NCBI GenBank assembly: GCA_038148895.1
Contig: JBBVGQ010000001.1
Reading direction: 5' to 3' (one strand)
Origin: Tamlana sp038148895
GTDB lineage: Bacteria; Bacteroidota; Bacteroidia; Flavobacteriales; Flavobacteriaceae
Length of the DNA: 64,000 bases
The notes under the pieces were generated by a model. It saw only the letters and a program-made list of their open reading frames with translations. It was not told the DNA's origin and searched no databases. The position numbers and the translations under genes were made by a program. Within the stretch, counting starts at the first letter, position 1, and each line of letters starts with the position of its first letter. Below are positions 33,511 to 42,130 of this stretch, one piece after another.

Positions 33511-33538
33511 AAAAAACAGTCCATTGGGCTGTTTTTTT
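33511..33538 (+). terminator. Terminator of the small T9SS gene
   Basis: AAAAAACAG...CTGTTTTTTT, with an inner CC/GG pair, followed by T-run. Confidence 0.85.
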
Positions 33539-33593
33539 AGTTTTAACTAAAAATAATTTTTAAATTGAGAGAAATTAATTTAATCCCTACAAT

Positions 33594-35255
33594 ATGAAAA
33601 AATTTTACTTTCTCTCACTTACAGTTTTAATTTCCGCCCTTTCTTTTGGTCAACAAATCGTATTCTTTGAAAATTTTCAAGACGATGGTAATGGCACGGT
33701 ATACAACACTTCCGTTCCAGAATTCTCTGATGGATCAGGTGATTTTTTCACTAGAACAGATGGTTCAAGTAATATTACTTCTACCTACCAAATTTTCAGT
33801 GACGACAACGATTACTATTTTGCTGCTATGGACACGGACGGAGATGGACAACCTTCGGTACTTACAATGGATTTTGATGATATCGATATTTCAGGGTTCA
33901 CCAATATGACGTTTGTTATAGGCCTTGCAGAGGATGATTCCGAAGACGGAAACGAAGATTGGGATGCTGACAGTAGTTTTACTGTTGAGGTAGACTATGA
34001 CAACTCTGGTAGCTTTACTAAGATTTTACAATTTGAAGCTATTGGAGGTACAAACACTGAACCTGCGCAAGACACAGATTTTGACGGTGTTGGTGATGGT
34101 ACTTTTTTAACAAACGAATGGGGATATTTCCAAGTGGCTTTGGCAACAGGCTCTTTAATTGATATCAGACTAACATTCAGCAACCTTGATGCTGGAGACG
34201 AAGATATTGCCATTGACCTAGTAGCCATTGCAGAAGACATTGATCTTTTCCCTGGAATAGAAGTTACTTCTCCTTATGATTACCAGGTATTTCCTCCTGG
34301 CACTACAAGTGTTGATATAGTTTTTGGAACACAAAATCAACAACCTAGTGATCGTGTTGATATAATTATTAATGGAAATCTTATAACTGATATTACAAGC
34401 CCATATACCATTGCTACTACTGATGGACAAGATTACGATTGTCAAGTAATTTTAACTGATGGCACAGATAACCTAGATGATTATTATGTGTTTTTCAGCG
34501 TTTCAGCTATCAATCAATGTTTTGATTTAAGTGGTGGAACAGAATTATTAGAATCTGTCACAGTAATGCCTAATTCAGAAGGTGATGAATGGACGGAAAC
34601 CTCTGGAACTTATACAATGAATGGCTATGTGGGTGGAGGATCTGAGAATGTTGAAACTTGGTTAATTTTTGGACCTTTAGATACGACTTCTGCAACAGAT
34701 TTGGTTCTAGAATTTGATGCTGCTAAACTCTTTGACGATACCGATTTAAATATTGTTTACACCTCCTCTTATTTTGAATGCCCATCTAACTCTGCTTGGA
34801 CCACCGCACAGGTAATAGACACTGCCGGTTCTTACAGTGTAGACTTATCTGGTGCAATTTTAGGTCCGGATGTTTTTATTGGCATCCAATATATGGATGA
34901 TGGATTAGATGGATATGCCGAATGGAGGCTATCAAATGTATCTTTGGGAGCTACAGGAGCCTGCCCAACATTGGGATCCAGACCAACGTCTAACTGCCCT
35001 GCCCTTTCATTGTCAGAAAATAAAATAGATGGATTCAAAGTTTATCCAAATCCAAGTTCTAAGGGGCAAGTCACAATTCTAAGTAATAGTTTTTCTAAAA
35101 TGAATATTACTGTGACAGACATGCTCGGAAAACTAGTATTAAACAAAACAGTTACTGACAACACAATGGATGTTTCCACTCTTAAATCTGGTATTTATGT
35201 TATGAAAGTTGCTCAAGATGGCGCAACTAGCACACAAAAATTGGTGATTAAATAA
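33594..35255 (+). CDS. Secreted T9SS type A sorting domain protein
   Basis: 553 residues. Signal peptide of about 18 residues (ending SFGQQ), then a beta-rich, very acidic domain with many DGDG/DTDFDGVGDG-type segments that could bind calcium (residues ~80-170), a further immunoglobulin-like region around 220-300, a second domain with a few cysteines (CFDL, FECP), and a C-terminal sorting domain (KVYPNPSSKGQ ... STQKLVIK). Exported across the outer membrane by T9SS. The catalytic or adhesive function is not recognisable. Confidence 0.82.
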   Translation: MKKFYFLSLTVLISALSFGQQIVFFENFQDDGNGTVYNTSVPEFSDGSGDFFTRTDGSSNITSTYQIFSDDNDYYFAAMDTDGDGQPSVLTMDFDDIDISGFTNMTFVIGLAEDDSEDGNEDWDADSSFTVEVDYDNSGSFTKILQFEAIGGTNTEPAQDTDFDGVGDGTFLTNEWGYFQVALATGSLIDIRLTFSNLDAGDEDIAIDLVAIAEDIDLFPGIEVTSPYDYQVFPPGTTSVDIVFGTQNQQPSDRVDIIINGNLITDITSPYTIATTDGQDYDCQVILTDGTDNLDDYYVFFSVSAINQCFDLSGGTELLESVTVMPNSEGDEWTETSGTYTMNGYVGGGSENVETWLIFGPLDTTSATDLVLEFDAAKLFDDTDLNIVYTSSYFECPSNSAWTTAQVIDTAGSYSVDLSGAILGPDVFIGIQYMDDGLDGYAEWRLSNVSLGATGACPTLGSRPTSNCPALSLSENKIDGFKVYPNPSSKGQVTILSNSFSKMNITVTDMLGKLVLNKTVTDNTMDVSTLKSGIYVMKVAQDGATSTQKLVIK

Positions 35256-35274
35256 CATATTTACCATATAATTT

Positions 35275-35319
35275 AAAGCGCTACCGTTTGGTGGCGCTTT
35301 TTTATTTTACATACTTTTG
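35275..35319 (+). promoter_or_regulatory. Terminator hairpin overlapping the luxE-like promoter
   Basis: AAAGCGC (35275-35281) and GCGCTTT (35294-35300) form the terminator stem of the T9SS gene. A TTTG -33 box (35287-35290) lies in the hairpin loop region and, 21 bp later, TACTTTTG (35312-35319) is a perfect -7 element. So terminator and next promoter share sequence. The downstream ATG is 16 bp after the -7 element. Confidence 0.6.
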
Positions 35320-35335
35320 CCTCATTATTTGAGGC

Positions 35336-36316
35336 ATGATTGATACCCATTCCATTTTCAATATTAAAAATGACAACGAATTTGAAGATTTGGCATTACA
35401 AATCTTCAAATTTCAGTTTGAAAACAATAAAGTCTATCGCTCTTTTTGTGATTTATTATACAAACATCCCAGCGATGTTAAAACAATAGAAGACATCCCC
35501 TTTCTTCCCATCCAATTTTTTAAAACCAAAGCTGTTTTAAGTGCCTTATCGCCTGTCAAAACCATCTTTACAAGCTCTGGAACAACGGGCGACACGACAA
35601 GCAAACACCACGTTACAGATTTGGGCATTTACCAAAGAAGCTTTACCAAAGGTTTTGAACATTTTTATGGAACTATTGAAGAATATGTTATTTTAGGTTT
35701 ATTGCCCTCTTATCTTGAGCGCAATGGCTCTTCACTGGTTTATATGGTTGATGCCATGATAAAAGCCTCAAAACACAAAGAAAGCGGATTTTATTTGACT
35801 AATATTACAGAATTGCAAAAGCAATTAAAAACTCTGGATGCCGAAGGGAAAAGAATATTACTTATTGGGGTTTCTTTTGCTTTGCTCGATTTGGTTGAAA
35901 CTTATCAATTCAGCTTAAAAAACACCATTATTATGGAAACGGGCGGCATGAAAGGCAGACGAAAAGAACTGATTCGGGAAGAACTTCACAATAGACTAAA
36001 AACAAGGTTTGGCATAGAAACCATTCATAGCGAATATGGCATGACAGAACTTTTAAGCCAGGCATACTCCCAAGGTGACGGGGTTTTTAACTGCCCTCCG
36101 TGGATGAAAGTTTTAACCCGCGATACCGAAGATGCACTCACCATTCAAAGTCCAAATAGAACAGGCGGTATTAATGTTATTGATTTGGCCAACATCAACT
36201 CTTGTTCCTTTATAGCCACCCAAGATTTGGGCACTGTTAATCCCAATGGTTCATTTGAAGTCATTGGACGTTTTGACAACTCTGATATTCGTGGCTGCAA
36301 CCTCATGGTGCTTTAG
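35336..36316 (+). CDS. LuxE/acyl-protein synthetase-like protein
   Basis: 326 residues of the acyl-activating LuxE family, which forms acyl-AMP and transfers the acyl group to a cysteine or another acceptor. The AMP-binding P-loop is FTSSGTTGDTTSKH near residue 80; EYGMTELLSQAY near 239 is the adenylate-forming A5-like motif. No luxC/luxD/luxAB genes are near, so bioluminescence is not implied. In Bacteroidota such stand-alone genes are common; the substrate is unknown. Confidence 0.8.
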   Translation: MIDTHSIFNIKNDNEFEDLALQIFKFQFENNKVYRSFCDLLYKHPSDVKTIEDIPFLPIQFFKTKAVLSALSPVKTIFTSSGTTGDTTSKHHVTDLGIYQRSFTKGFEHFYGTIEEYVILGLLPSYLERNGSSLVYMVDAMIKASKHKESGFYLTNITELQKQLKTLDAEGKRILLIGVSFALLDLVETYQFSLKNTIIMETGGMKGRRKELIREELHNRLKTRFGIETIHSEYGMTELLSQAYSQGDGVFNCPPWMKVLTRDTEDALTIQSPNRTGGINVIDLANINSCSFIATQDLGTVNPNGSFEVIGRFDNSDIRGCNLMVL

Positions 36317-36367
36317 CTTATTGTAAGGTTTCATTCAATTTCAGACTTATTGGAAAAACGATTCACG

Positions 36368-36802
36368 ATGAAAAGTTTATTTCAATCCCTCATTTTGTTA
36401 TCTATTTCTTTTATTTCAGCACAAAGCATAGACTACAATCTGAAAAAAGGATACATAGCCAATGGATATGATGTTGTTGTCTATTTCAGCAATAAAGCCA
36501 TTGAAGGAAGCAACCAATTTAAAACTACCTTTGACGGTGTGGACTATAAATTTTCTTCTGAAGAAAACTTAAATACCTTTTTAAAAGACCCTAAAAAATA
36601 CATGCCGCAATATGGCGGTTATTGTGCTTATGCCATTGGAGCTAAAGGCGAAAAAGTGGGCATTGACCCAAAAACATTTCAAATTAATGACGGCAAGCTT
36701 TATCTATTCTATAACGCTTGGGGCACAAACACCTTGAAATTATGGAATGATGAAGGAGCAGAAGCTCTGCAAAAAAAGCCGATGAAAACTGGAATAAAAT
36801 GA
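36368..36802 (+). CDS. YHS domain-containing protein, secreted
   Basis: 144 residues from ATG 36368, with a signal peptide (MKSLFQSLILLSISFISAQ). The YHS-type segment (GYDVVVYFSNKAIEGSNQF ... YMPQYGGYCAYAIGAKGEKVG) may bind metal through its Cys/His/Tyr residues. Upstream in-frame TTG (36350) would add six residues before the signal peptide and is less likely. Some relatives are selenoproteins; no in-frame TGA is used here. Confidence 0.82.
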   Translation: MKSLFQSLILLSISFISAQSIDYNLKKGYIANGYDVVVYFSNKAIEGSNQFKTTFDGVDYKFSSEENLNTFLKDPKKYMPQYGGYCAYAIGAKGEKVGIDPKTFQINDGKLYLFYNAWGTNTLKLWNDEGAEALQKKPMKTGIK

Positions 36803-36910
36803 AGTTTGAAAAAAATTAATTTTCGAGTAAGGTTAACATAAAAATTGCGACCAACCCAATGACTAAGAAAAAGAAAAATTTAGTTATTAGTTTGGTTTGT
36901 TAGTTTTGTA

Positions 36911-36947
36911 AAACCCGATTTTAAAAATCGGGCTTTACTTTTTTATA
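36911..36947. terminator. Bidirectional terminator between the YHS gene and tyrS
   Basis: CCCGATTTT (36914-36922) and AAAATCGGG (36924-36932), with flanking A/T runs. It lies between the two convergent genes and touches the tyrS stop codon region. Confidence 0.85.
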
Positions 36948-38238
36948 TAACCTGTAAAACAAAATAATTTTTCTTACCGCGTTGCAAAAGCACAAATTTA
37001 TTATTTATCAGGTCTTTTGAAGTAATGCTGTAATCTTCTTTTACTTTTTCTTTATTTACGGAAATAGAGTTTTCTTTTAATGCCCTTCTCGCCTCTCCGT
37101 TCGATTTTAAAAAACCTCCCTTTTCGGCCAAGGCCGCTATAACATCCAAACCATTTTCAATTTCAGATTTGGAAATTTGCGTTTGGGGCACTCCTTCAAA
37201 AACATCTAAAAACGTTTTTTCATTGAGTTGCTTTAAATCATCTCCCGTTGAATTTCCAAATAGAATATTGCTGGCCTTGATGGCATTTTCCAAATCCTCT
37301 TTTGAATGCACCATTGTGGTAATTTCTTCTGCCAAACGTTTCTGTAAAATCCTTAAATGAGGTGCTTGTTTATGTTCCTCGGTCAAAGCATTGATTTCTG
37401 CTTCATTTAAAAACGTAAAAATCTTGATATACTTTTCGGCATCCTCGTCACTAGAGTTCAACCAATATTGATAGAATTTATAGGGTGATGTTCTCTCGGC
37501 ATCCAACCATACATTTCCGCCTTCAGATTTTCCAAATTTAGAACCGTCAGATTTTGTGATTAAAGGGCATGTAATTGCATAACCCTTTCCACTATCAATT
37601 CTTCTGATCAACTCTGTCCCAGTAGTAATATTGCCCCATTGGTCACTACCGCCCATTTGAATGGTACAATCCTTTTCTTTATACAAATGAAGAAAATCGT
37701 AACCTTGAACCAATTGATAGGTGAATTCCGTAAAACTCATACCTTCTGTAGAATCTGATGAAATCCTGTTCTTAACAGAATCCTTTGCCATCATATAATT
37801 CACGGTAATGTGCTTGCCAACATCTCTAATAAATTCTAAAAACGAGAACTCTTTCATCCAATCATAATTGTTAACCAAAATAGCAGCATTGTCGGCATCG
37901 CTTTCAAAATCTAAAAAATGGGCCAATTGATTTTTTATGGCTTCCTGATTATGGCGTAATGTTTTTTCGTCCAATAAATTACGTTCGCTAGACTTGCCCG
38001 ATGGGTCACCAATCATTCCGGTTGCACCCCCAACCAAAGCCACAGGTCTGTGTCCGCAACGCTGATAATGGGCCAATAACATGATGGGCACCAAATTACC
38101 AATATGTAAAGAATCTGCTGTTGGATCAAACCCCACATAGGCGCTTCGCATGCCTTCCATTAAGTGTTCTTCGGCACCCGGCATAACCGTATGGATCATG
38201 CCTCTCCAAGTTAATTCTTCAACAAAATTCATTATCAT
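36943..38238 (-). CDS. tyrS: Tyrosyl-tRNA synthetase
   Basis: Class I synthetase charging tRNA-Tyr. HIGH-like motif SLHIGNLVPI near residue 41, KMSKS-like motif KFGKSEG near 236, and a C-terminal S4 RNA-binding domain (GEARRALKENSISVNKEKV). Starts at ATG 38238 or, two codons on, ATG 38232 (MNFVEELTWRG, the more usual N-terminus). The minus-strand -7 TATCTTTG (38264-38271) is 26 bp upstream. Confidence 0.97.
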   Translation of the reverse strand: MIMNFVEELTWRGMIHTVMPGAEEHLMEGMRSAYVGFDPTADSLHIGNLVPIMLLAHYQRCGHRPVALVGGATGMIGDPSGKSSERNLLDEKTLRHNQEAIKNQLAHFLDFESDADNAAILVNNYDWMKEFSFLEFIRDVGKHITVNYMMAKDSVKNRISSDSTEGMSFTEFTYQLVQGYDFLHLYKEKDCTIQMGGSDQWGNITTGTELIRRIDSGKGYAITCPLITKSDGSKFGKSEGGNVWLDAERTSPYKFYQYWLNSSDEDAEKYIKIFTFLNEAEINALTEEHKQAPHLRILQKRLAEEITTMVHSKEDLENAIKASNILFGNSTGDDLKQLNEKTFLDVFEGVPQTQISKSEIENGLDVIAALAEKGGFLKSNGEARRALKENSISVNKEKVKEDYSITSKDLINNKFVLLQRGKKNYFVLQVI

Positions 38239-38263
38239 GGTTCTACTTTTTAAAAAAACTATG

Positions 38264-38271
38264 CAAAGATA
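38264..38271 (-). promoter_or_regulatory. -7 promoter element (TATCTTTG) of tyrS
   Basis: Minus-strand perfect TAnnTTTG followed by C, 26-32 bp upstream of the two possible tyrS start codons. Confidence 0.6.
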
Positions 38272-38324
38272 AAAATACAGGTATAATTACTGAGACATAA
38301 TGAATATTTCTTTACATTAGTTCT

Positions 38325-39332
38325 ATGATTTTAGTAACAGGAGGTACTGGTTTGGTTGGTGCACATTTGCTTTTCAGGCTTGCCGAAGCAAATGAAAAAG
38401 TGCGGGCCATTTACCGCAACGAACGTAAACTTGACAATGTAAAAAGCGTTTTTTCGTGTTACACCAATAATTACGAAGACATTTTTGATTCTATTGATTG
38501 GGTTAAGGCAGATATTTTGGATGTTCCGTCCTTAACCAATGCTCTTAAGGGAGTCAATAAAGTTTATCACAGTGCCGCTTTTGTATCTTTCGAGCCCGAT
38601 AAATACCATCTTTTAAGAAAAACAAACATTGAAGGCACAGCCAACGTGGTGAACCTATGTGTTTCCCATAACATTGAAAAACTTTGCTATGTGAGCTCAG
38701 TGGCAACCTTAGGCAGACCTCTGAAAAATGAAGATGCAACTGAAGAAACGGTTTGGAATCCAGAGTCAGACAATAGTGTTTATGGCATCACAAAATATGG
38801 TGCCGAAATGGAAGTTTGGCGCGGCACCCAAGAAGGGGTTGATACCGTAATAGTGAATCCAGGTGTTATTTTGGGAAGCGGTATTTGGCGTTATGGCTCA
38901 GGAAGCCTATTCAAAAAAGCCCATAAGGGCATGAAATATTTTCCTTCTGGAACCATTGGTGTTGTGGCAGTGGAAGATGTTGTTTCCATCATGATTGGGC
39001 TCATGGATAGCTCTATAAAAAATGAACGGTTTGTTTTGGTGGCAGAAAATTGGGCCTATAAAGATTTTCTTCAAGCTTTAGCTAAATCGGTAAATGCTCA
39101 GCCCCCTAATAAATTGGCAACAAAAACCTTGTTGGATATCATCTGGAAACTCGATTGGCTAAACCACAAGCTTACAGGCAAACGCAGACGACTTACCAGG
39201 CATTTAGCAGAAGCAATATCAACTGAAAAAAGGTTTAACAGTATTAAAGTAAAAAATGCCCTGAACCATGAATTTCAACCTATTGAAGAAAGCATTAATT
39301 CAGTCGGGAAACAGTATCTGAAACAGGTTTAA
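38325..39332 (+). CDS. NAD-dependent epimerase/dehydratase family protein
   Basis: Extended short-chain dehydrogenase, 335 residues. The N-terminal GGTGLVGAHLLF is the NAD(P)-binding TGxxGxxG motif, and the catalytic YGITKYGAE (Y-x3-K) is near residue 152, with SSVATLGR before it. It resembles dihydroflavonol-4-reductase-like SDRs; substrate unknown. The 3' end overlaps the convergent DUF4296 gene by 38 bp. Confidence 0.88.
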   Translation: MILVTGGTGLVGAHLLFRLAEANEKVRAIYRNERKLDNVKSVFSCYTNNYEDIFDSIDWVKADILDVPSLTNALKGVNKVYHSAAFVSFEPDKYHLLRKTNIEGTANVVNLCVSHNIEKLCYVSSVATLGRPLKNEDATEETVWNPESDNSVYGITKYGAEMEVWRGTQEGVDTVIVNPGVILGSGIWRYGSGSLFKKAHKGMKYFPSGTIGVVAVEDVVSIMIGLMDSSIKNERFVLVAENWAYKDFLQALAKSVNAQPPNKLATKTLLDIIWKLDWLNHKLTGKRRRLTRHLAEAISTEKRFNSIKVKNALNHEFQPIEESINSVGKQYLKQV

Positions 39333-39849
39333 GGAACTTTTTGTTTTGCTCATATTTTTTATCAACGAGCCCCTTTATAATGGAATCATTCCTTTTCAAC
39401 GGACTTAAAGAATCCTTCTCTTTTATCACCTCGGTTGAATCCTTTTTAATGGCCTTTAATGAATCCTCCTCTCGTTTGGTTTGAATTTTCCATTCTTCGG
39501 CCTCCTGTTCTTTAAGCTTTTGCTTTAGGCGCTCTAAGCTATCCTGAACCTCGGTATAAATATCTTCGTAATCCTTTATGTGAAATGCGTAATAATCATT
39601 GCTCTGGGCGAACTGCAAACTATCAATATTATACTTGGCAAAAACGTAGTTGTTAATAACAACTCCGCTATCTCTCATGATTCTTTTATTCATGGCGCTC
39701 GCCGAAGAAACAAGTTTTGCATCAATTAAAATATTGACCATTACTTTTTTCGGAATCAGGTTTCTTGGTTTGTCCGGGCCTTTAACTTTTTTACAGGCCA
39801 CAACCGTTAGAACCAATATGATCGCCAATAAATATTTTCTTAAAATCAT
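39295..39849 (-). CDS. DUF4296 lipoprotein
   Basis: 184 residues with a signal peptide ending in the lipobox VVAC (Cys19). The conserved DUF4296 core is at residues ~30-100 (KVMVNILIDAKLVSSASAM, YNIDSLQFAQSNDYYAFHI). A Lys/Glu-rich coiled-coil-like tail follows (LERLKQKLKEQEAEEWK). Function unknown; restricted to Bacteroidota as far as I know. Its start overlaps the dihydroorotase stop by 4 bp, so it is co-translated with pyrC and the GT2 gene. Confidence 0.8.
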   Translation of the reverse strand: MILRKYLLAIILVLTVVACKKVKGPDKPRNLIPKKVMVNILIDAKLVSSASAMNKRIMRDSGVVINNYVFAKYNIDSLQFAQSNDYYAFHIKDYEDIYTEVQDSLERLKQKLKEQEAEEWKIQTKREEDSLKAIKKDSTEVIKEKDSLSPLKRNDSIIKGLVDKKYEQNKKFLKPVSDTVSRLN

Positions 39850-41189
39850 CTATTAAATGTTAATCGTTTAGCCGATTTCACATTGCTAAACTTCGAGTTT
39901 TGGTATACCAAACTACCATTTAAAAAGGTATGCGTAATTCTAGATTTGAATGTGGCACCCTCAAATGGTGACCACCCACATTTATATAAAATATTTTCTT
40001 TTTTTACCGTCCATGGGTTATTCAAATCTACCAAAACCAAGTCGGCAAAATAACCTTCCCTTATAAACCCACGTCGTTCAACTTGAAATAAAATAGCGGG
40101 GTTATGGCACATTTTTTCAACTACTTTCTCTATTGATATTCTCCCTCTGTGGTACATTTCAAGCATGGCCGGAAGTGCATGTTGCACCAAAGGCCCACCC
40201 GAAGGCGCATTTGTATAAACGTTTTTCTTCTCGGCTATAGTATGGGGCGCATGGTCTGTAGCGATAACATCAATTCGGTCATCCAGCAAAGCCTCCCACA
40301 ATTTATCCCTGTCAGCACTTGTTTTTACGGCTGGGTTCCACTTTATTAACGCACCTTTTTTTTCGTAATCTTCATCAGAAAACCAGAGGTGATGTATGCA
40401 TACTTCGGCTGTTATCTTTTTTTCTTCCAACGGAATTTTATTGGTGAACAAACTCGTTTCCTTTCCCGTTGAAAGATGGAAAACATGCAATCTTGCACCC
40501 GTCTTTTTTGCCAATTCAATAGCTTTGGAAGATGACAAATAGCAAGCTTCCTCACTTCGTATTTTGGGATGGTATTTTATTGGAATATCATCCCCATATT
40601 TGTCATGATACTTGGCAAAATTCTTTTTAATTGTACCCTCGTCTTCGCAATGCACTGAAATAAGCATGTTTGTGCTTTTGAAGATTTTTTCTAAAACCTC
40701 AGCATCATCCACCAACATATTACCTGTTGAAGAACCCAAGAACAACTTTAGTCCTGCAACTTGGTTGACATCCAGTTTTAAAATTTCTTCCAAATTATCA
40801 TTAGTGCCCCCAAACATAAAAGAATAATTGGCAAACGATGTTTTTGAAGCTCTTTTGAATTTGTTTTCCAATTCCTCAATAGTTGTGGTTTGCGGATTGG
40901 TATTGGGCATTTCAATAAACGACGTAATTCCCCCTGCAATAGCGGCCTTACTTTCGGTCTCAATATTGGCTTTGTGAGTTAAACCGGGCTCACGAAAATG
41001 TACTTGGTCGTCTATTGCCCCGGGCAAAACATATTTCCCTTCGGCATCAAAAACATTTACATTGGAAGATTTTGCACTGATAGATTCATCTATCTGCTTT
41101 ATATATTCGCCTTCAATAAGTATATCGCCACTAAAAATAGTACCTTCATTTACTATATTGACATTTTTTATAAGGGTAGTTTTTTTCAT
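39846..41189 (-). CDS. pyrC: Dihydroorotase
   Basis: Zn-dependent amidohydrolase of pyrimidine synthesis (carbamoyl-aspartate to dihydroorotate). The metal-binding strand reads DDQVHFREPG at residues 60-69, where most dihydroorotases have D-x-H-x-H, so the first metal His is Gln62. The rest is intact: GLKLFLGSSTG with the bridging Lys near 146, HCEDEG near 178, HVFHLST near 236 and ATDHAPH near 310. It sits between the GT2 gene (upstream) and the DUF4296 lipoprotein. A related hydantoinase-like function cannot be excluded. Confidence 0.9.
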   Translation of the reverse strand: MKKTTLIKNVNIVNEGTIFSGDILIEGEYIKQIDESISAKSSNVNVFDAEGKYVLPGAIDDQVHFREPGLTHKANIETESKAAIAGGITSFIEMPNTNPQTTTIEELENKFKRASKTSFANYSFMFGGTNDNLEEILKLDVNQVAGLKLFLGSSTGNMLVDDAEVLEKIFKSTNMLISVHCEDEGTIKKNFAKYHDKYGDDIPIKYHPKIRSEEACYLSSSKAIELAKKTGARLHVFHLSTGKETSLFTNKIPLEEKKITAEVCIHHLWFSDEDYEKKGALIKWNPAVKTSADRDKLWEALLDDRIDVIATDHAPHTIAEKKNVYTNAPSGGPLVQHALPAMLEMYHRGRISIEKVVEKMCHNPAILFQVERRGFIREGYFADLVLVDLNNPWTVKKENILYKCGWSPFEGATFKSRITHTFLNGSLVYQNSKFSNVKSAKRLTFNR

Positions 41190-41197
41190 TGGTAGCT

Positions 41198-41920
41198 TTA
41201 TTTTTTAAATAAACTCTTCACCTTCATTGAGATTACTCCAAAAATGGCTTCAGAAATTATGCCAGAACTTAATTTGGATTCTCCTTTCGTTCTATCTGTA
41301 AAAACAACAGGCACTTCAACAATCTTAAAGTTTTTTATGTAGGCCTTAAATTTCATTTCAATTTGAAATGCGTAGCCAATAAACTTTATGGTATCCAAAT
41401 TAATGGTCTCTAAAACATTTCTTTTATAACATACATATCCGGCGGTGGCGTCATGAATTTTCATTCCCGTAATAAAACGCACATATTTTGATGCAAAATA
41501 AGACATTAGCACTCTTGTCATAGGCCAATTAACCACATTAACACCGGTAACGTACCTTGACCCAATGGCCATATCGGCACCACCCGATTGGCAAGCTTCA
41601 TAAAGTCTTACAACATCTTTTGGGTTATGTGAAAAATCGGCATCCATTTCAAAAATATATTGGTATTCCCTTTTTAAGGCCCATTTAAATCCATGTATGT
41701 AGGCTGTACCCAAACCTGATTTTTCCTTTCTTATTTCCAAAAACAAACGGTCTTTAAAATCTTTTTGAAGCTCCTTTACTTTTAATCCTGTATGATCTGG
41801 AGAATTATCATCAACTATTAAAACATGGATGTCATCCGACTGCGAAAACACCGCCTTAATAATCGCCTCAATGTTTTCTATCTCGTTATATGTTGGAATA
41901 ATTACAACAATCTTGGGCAT
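41198..41920 (-). CDS. Polyprenol monophosphomannose synthase-like GT2 glycosyltransferase
   Basis: GT-A enzyme of 240 residues. VIIPTYNEIENIEAII is the GT2 nucleotide-binding start, DDNSPD near 38 and EMDADFSHNP near 91 (DxD metal site) follow, and GSRYVTG lies near 120. Proteins of this type (Dpm1) transfer mannose from GDP-mannose to a polyprenyl phosphate. There are no C-terminal membrane helices in this copy. First gene of the GT2-pyrC-DUF4296 unit. Confidence 0.88.
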   Translation of the reverse strand: MPKIVVIIPTYNEIENIEAIIKAVFSQSDDIHVLIVDDNSPDHTGLKVKELQKDFKDRLFLEIRKEKSGLGTAYIHGFKWALKREYQYIFEMDADFSHNPKDVVRLYEACQSGGADMAIGSRYVTGVNVVNWPMTRVLMSYFASKYVRFITGMKIHDATAGYVCYKRNVLETINLDTIKFIGYAFQIEMKFKAYIKNFKIVEVPVVFTDRTKGESKLSSGIISEAIFGVISMKVKSLFKK

Positions 41921-42130
41921 AATTAAGTTTTACTCTATAATCGATTTTAAAATACTCTAAAGTTTACTTCTTCCTTATTAAATCCATTTTCACTTTAACC
42001 ACAGGATAGCTAGTTCAGAGAATATTCACCAAAATTAGTTTTTAGCAAATGTACATTATTAAGCGTTTATTTTTTTTAAATAATACTCAATAATACACCC
42101 CGATATTGAAAAATATAATAATTTTATGGC

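Noticed and set aside
33594..35255. Acidic DGDG-rich segments considered as tandem repeats.
   Set aside because: They are not regular in length or sequence; they are better explained as calcium-binding-type loops in a secreted beta protein.
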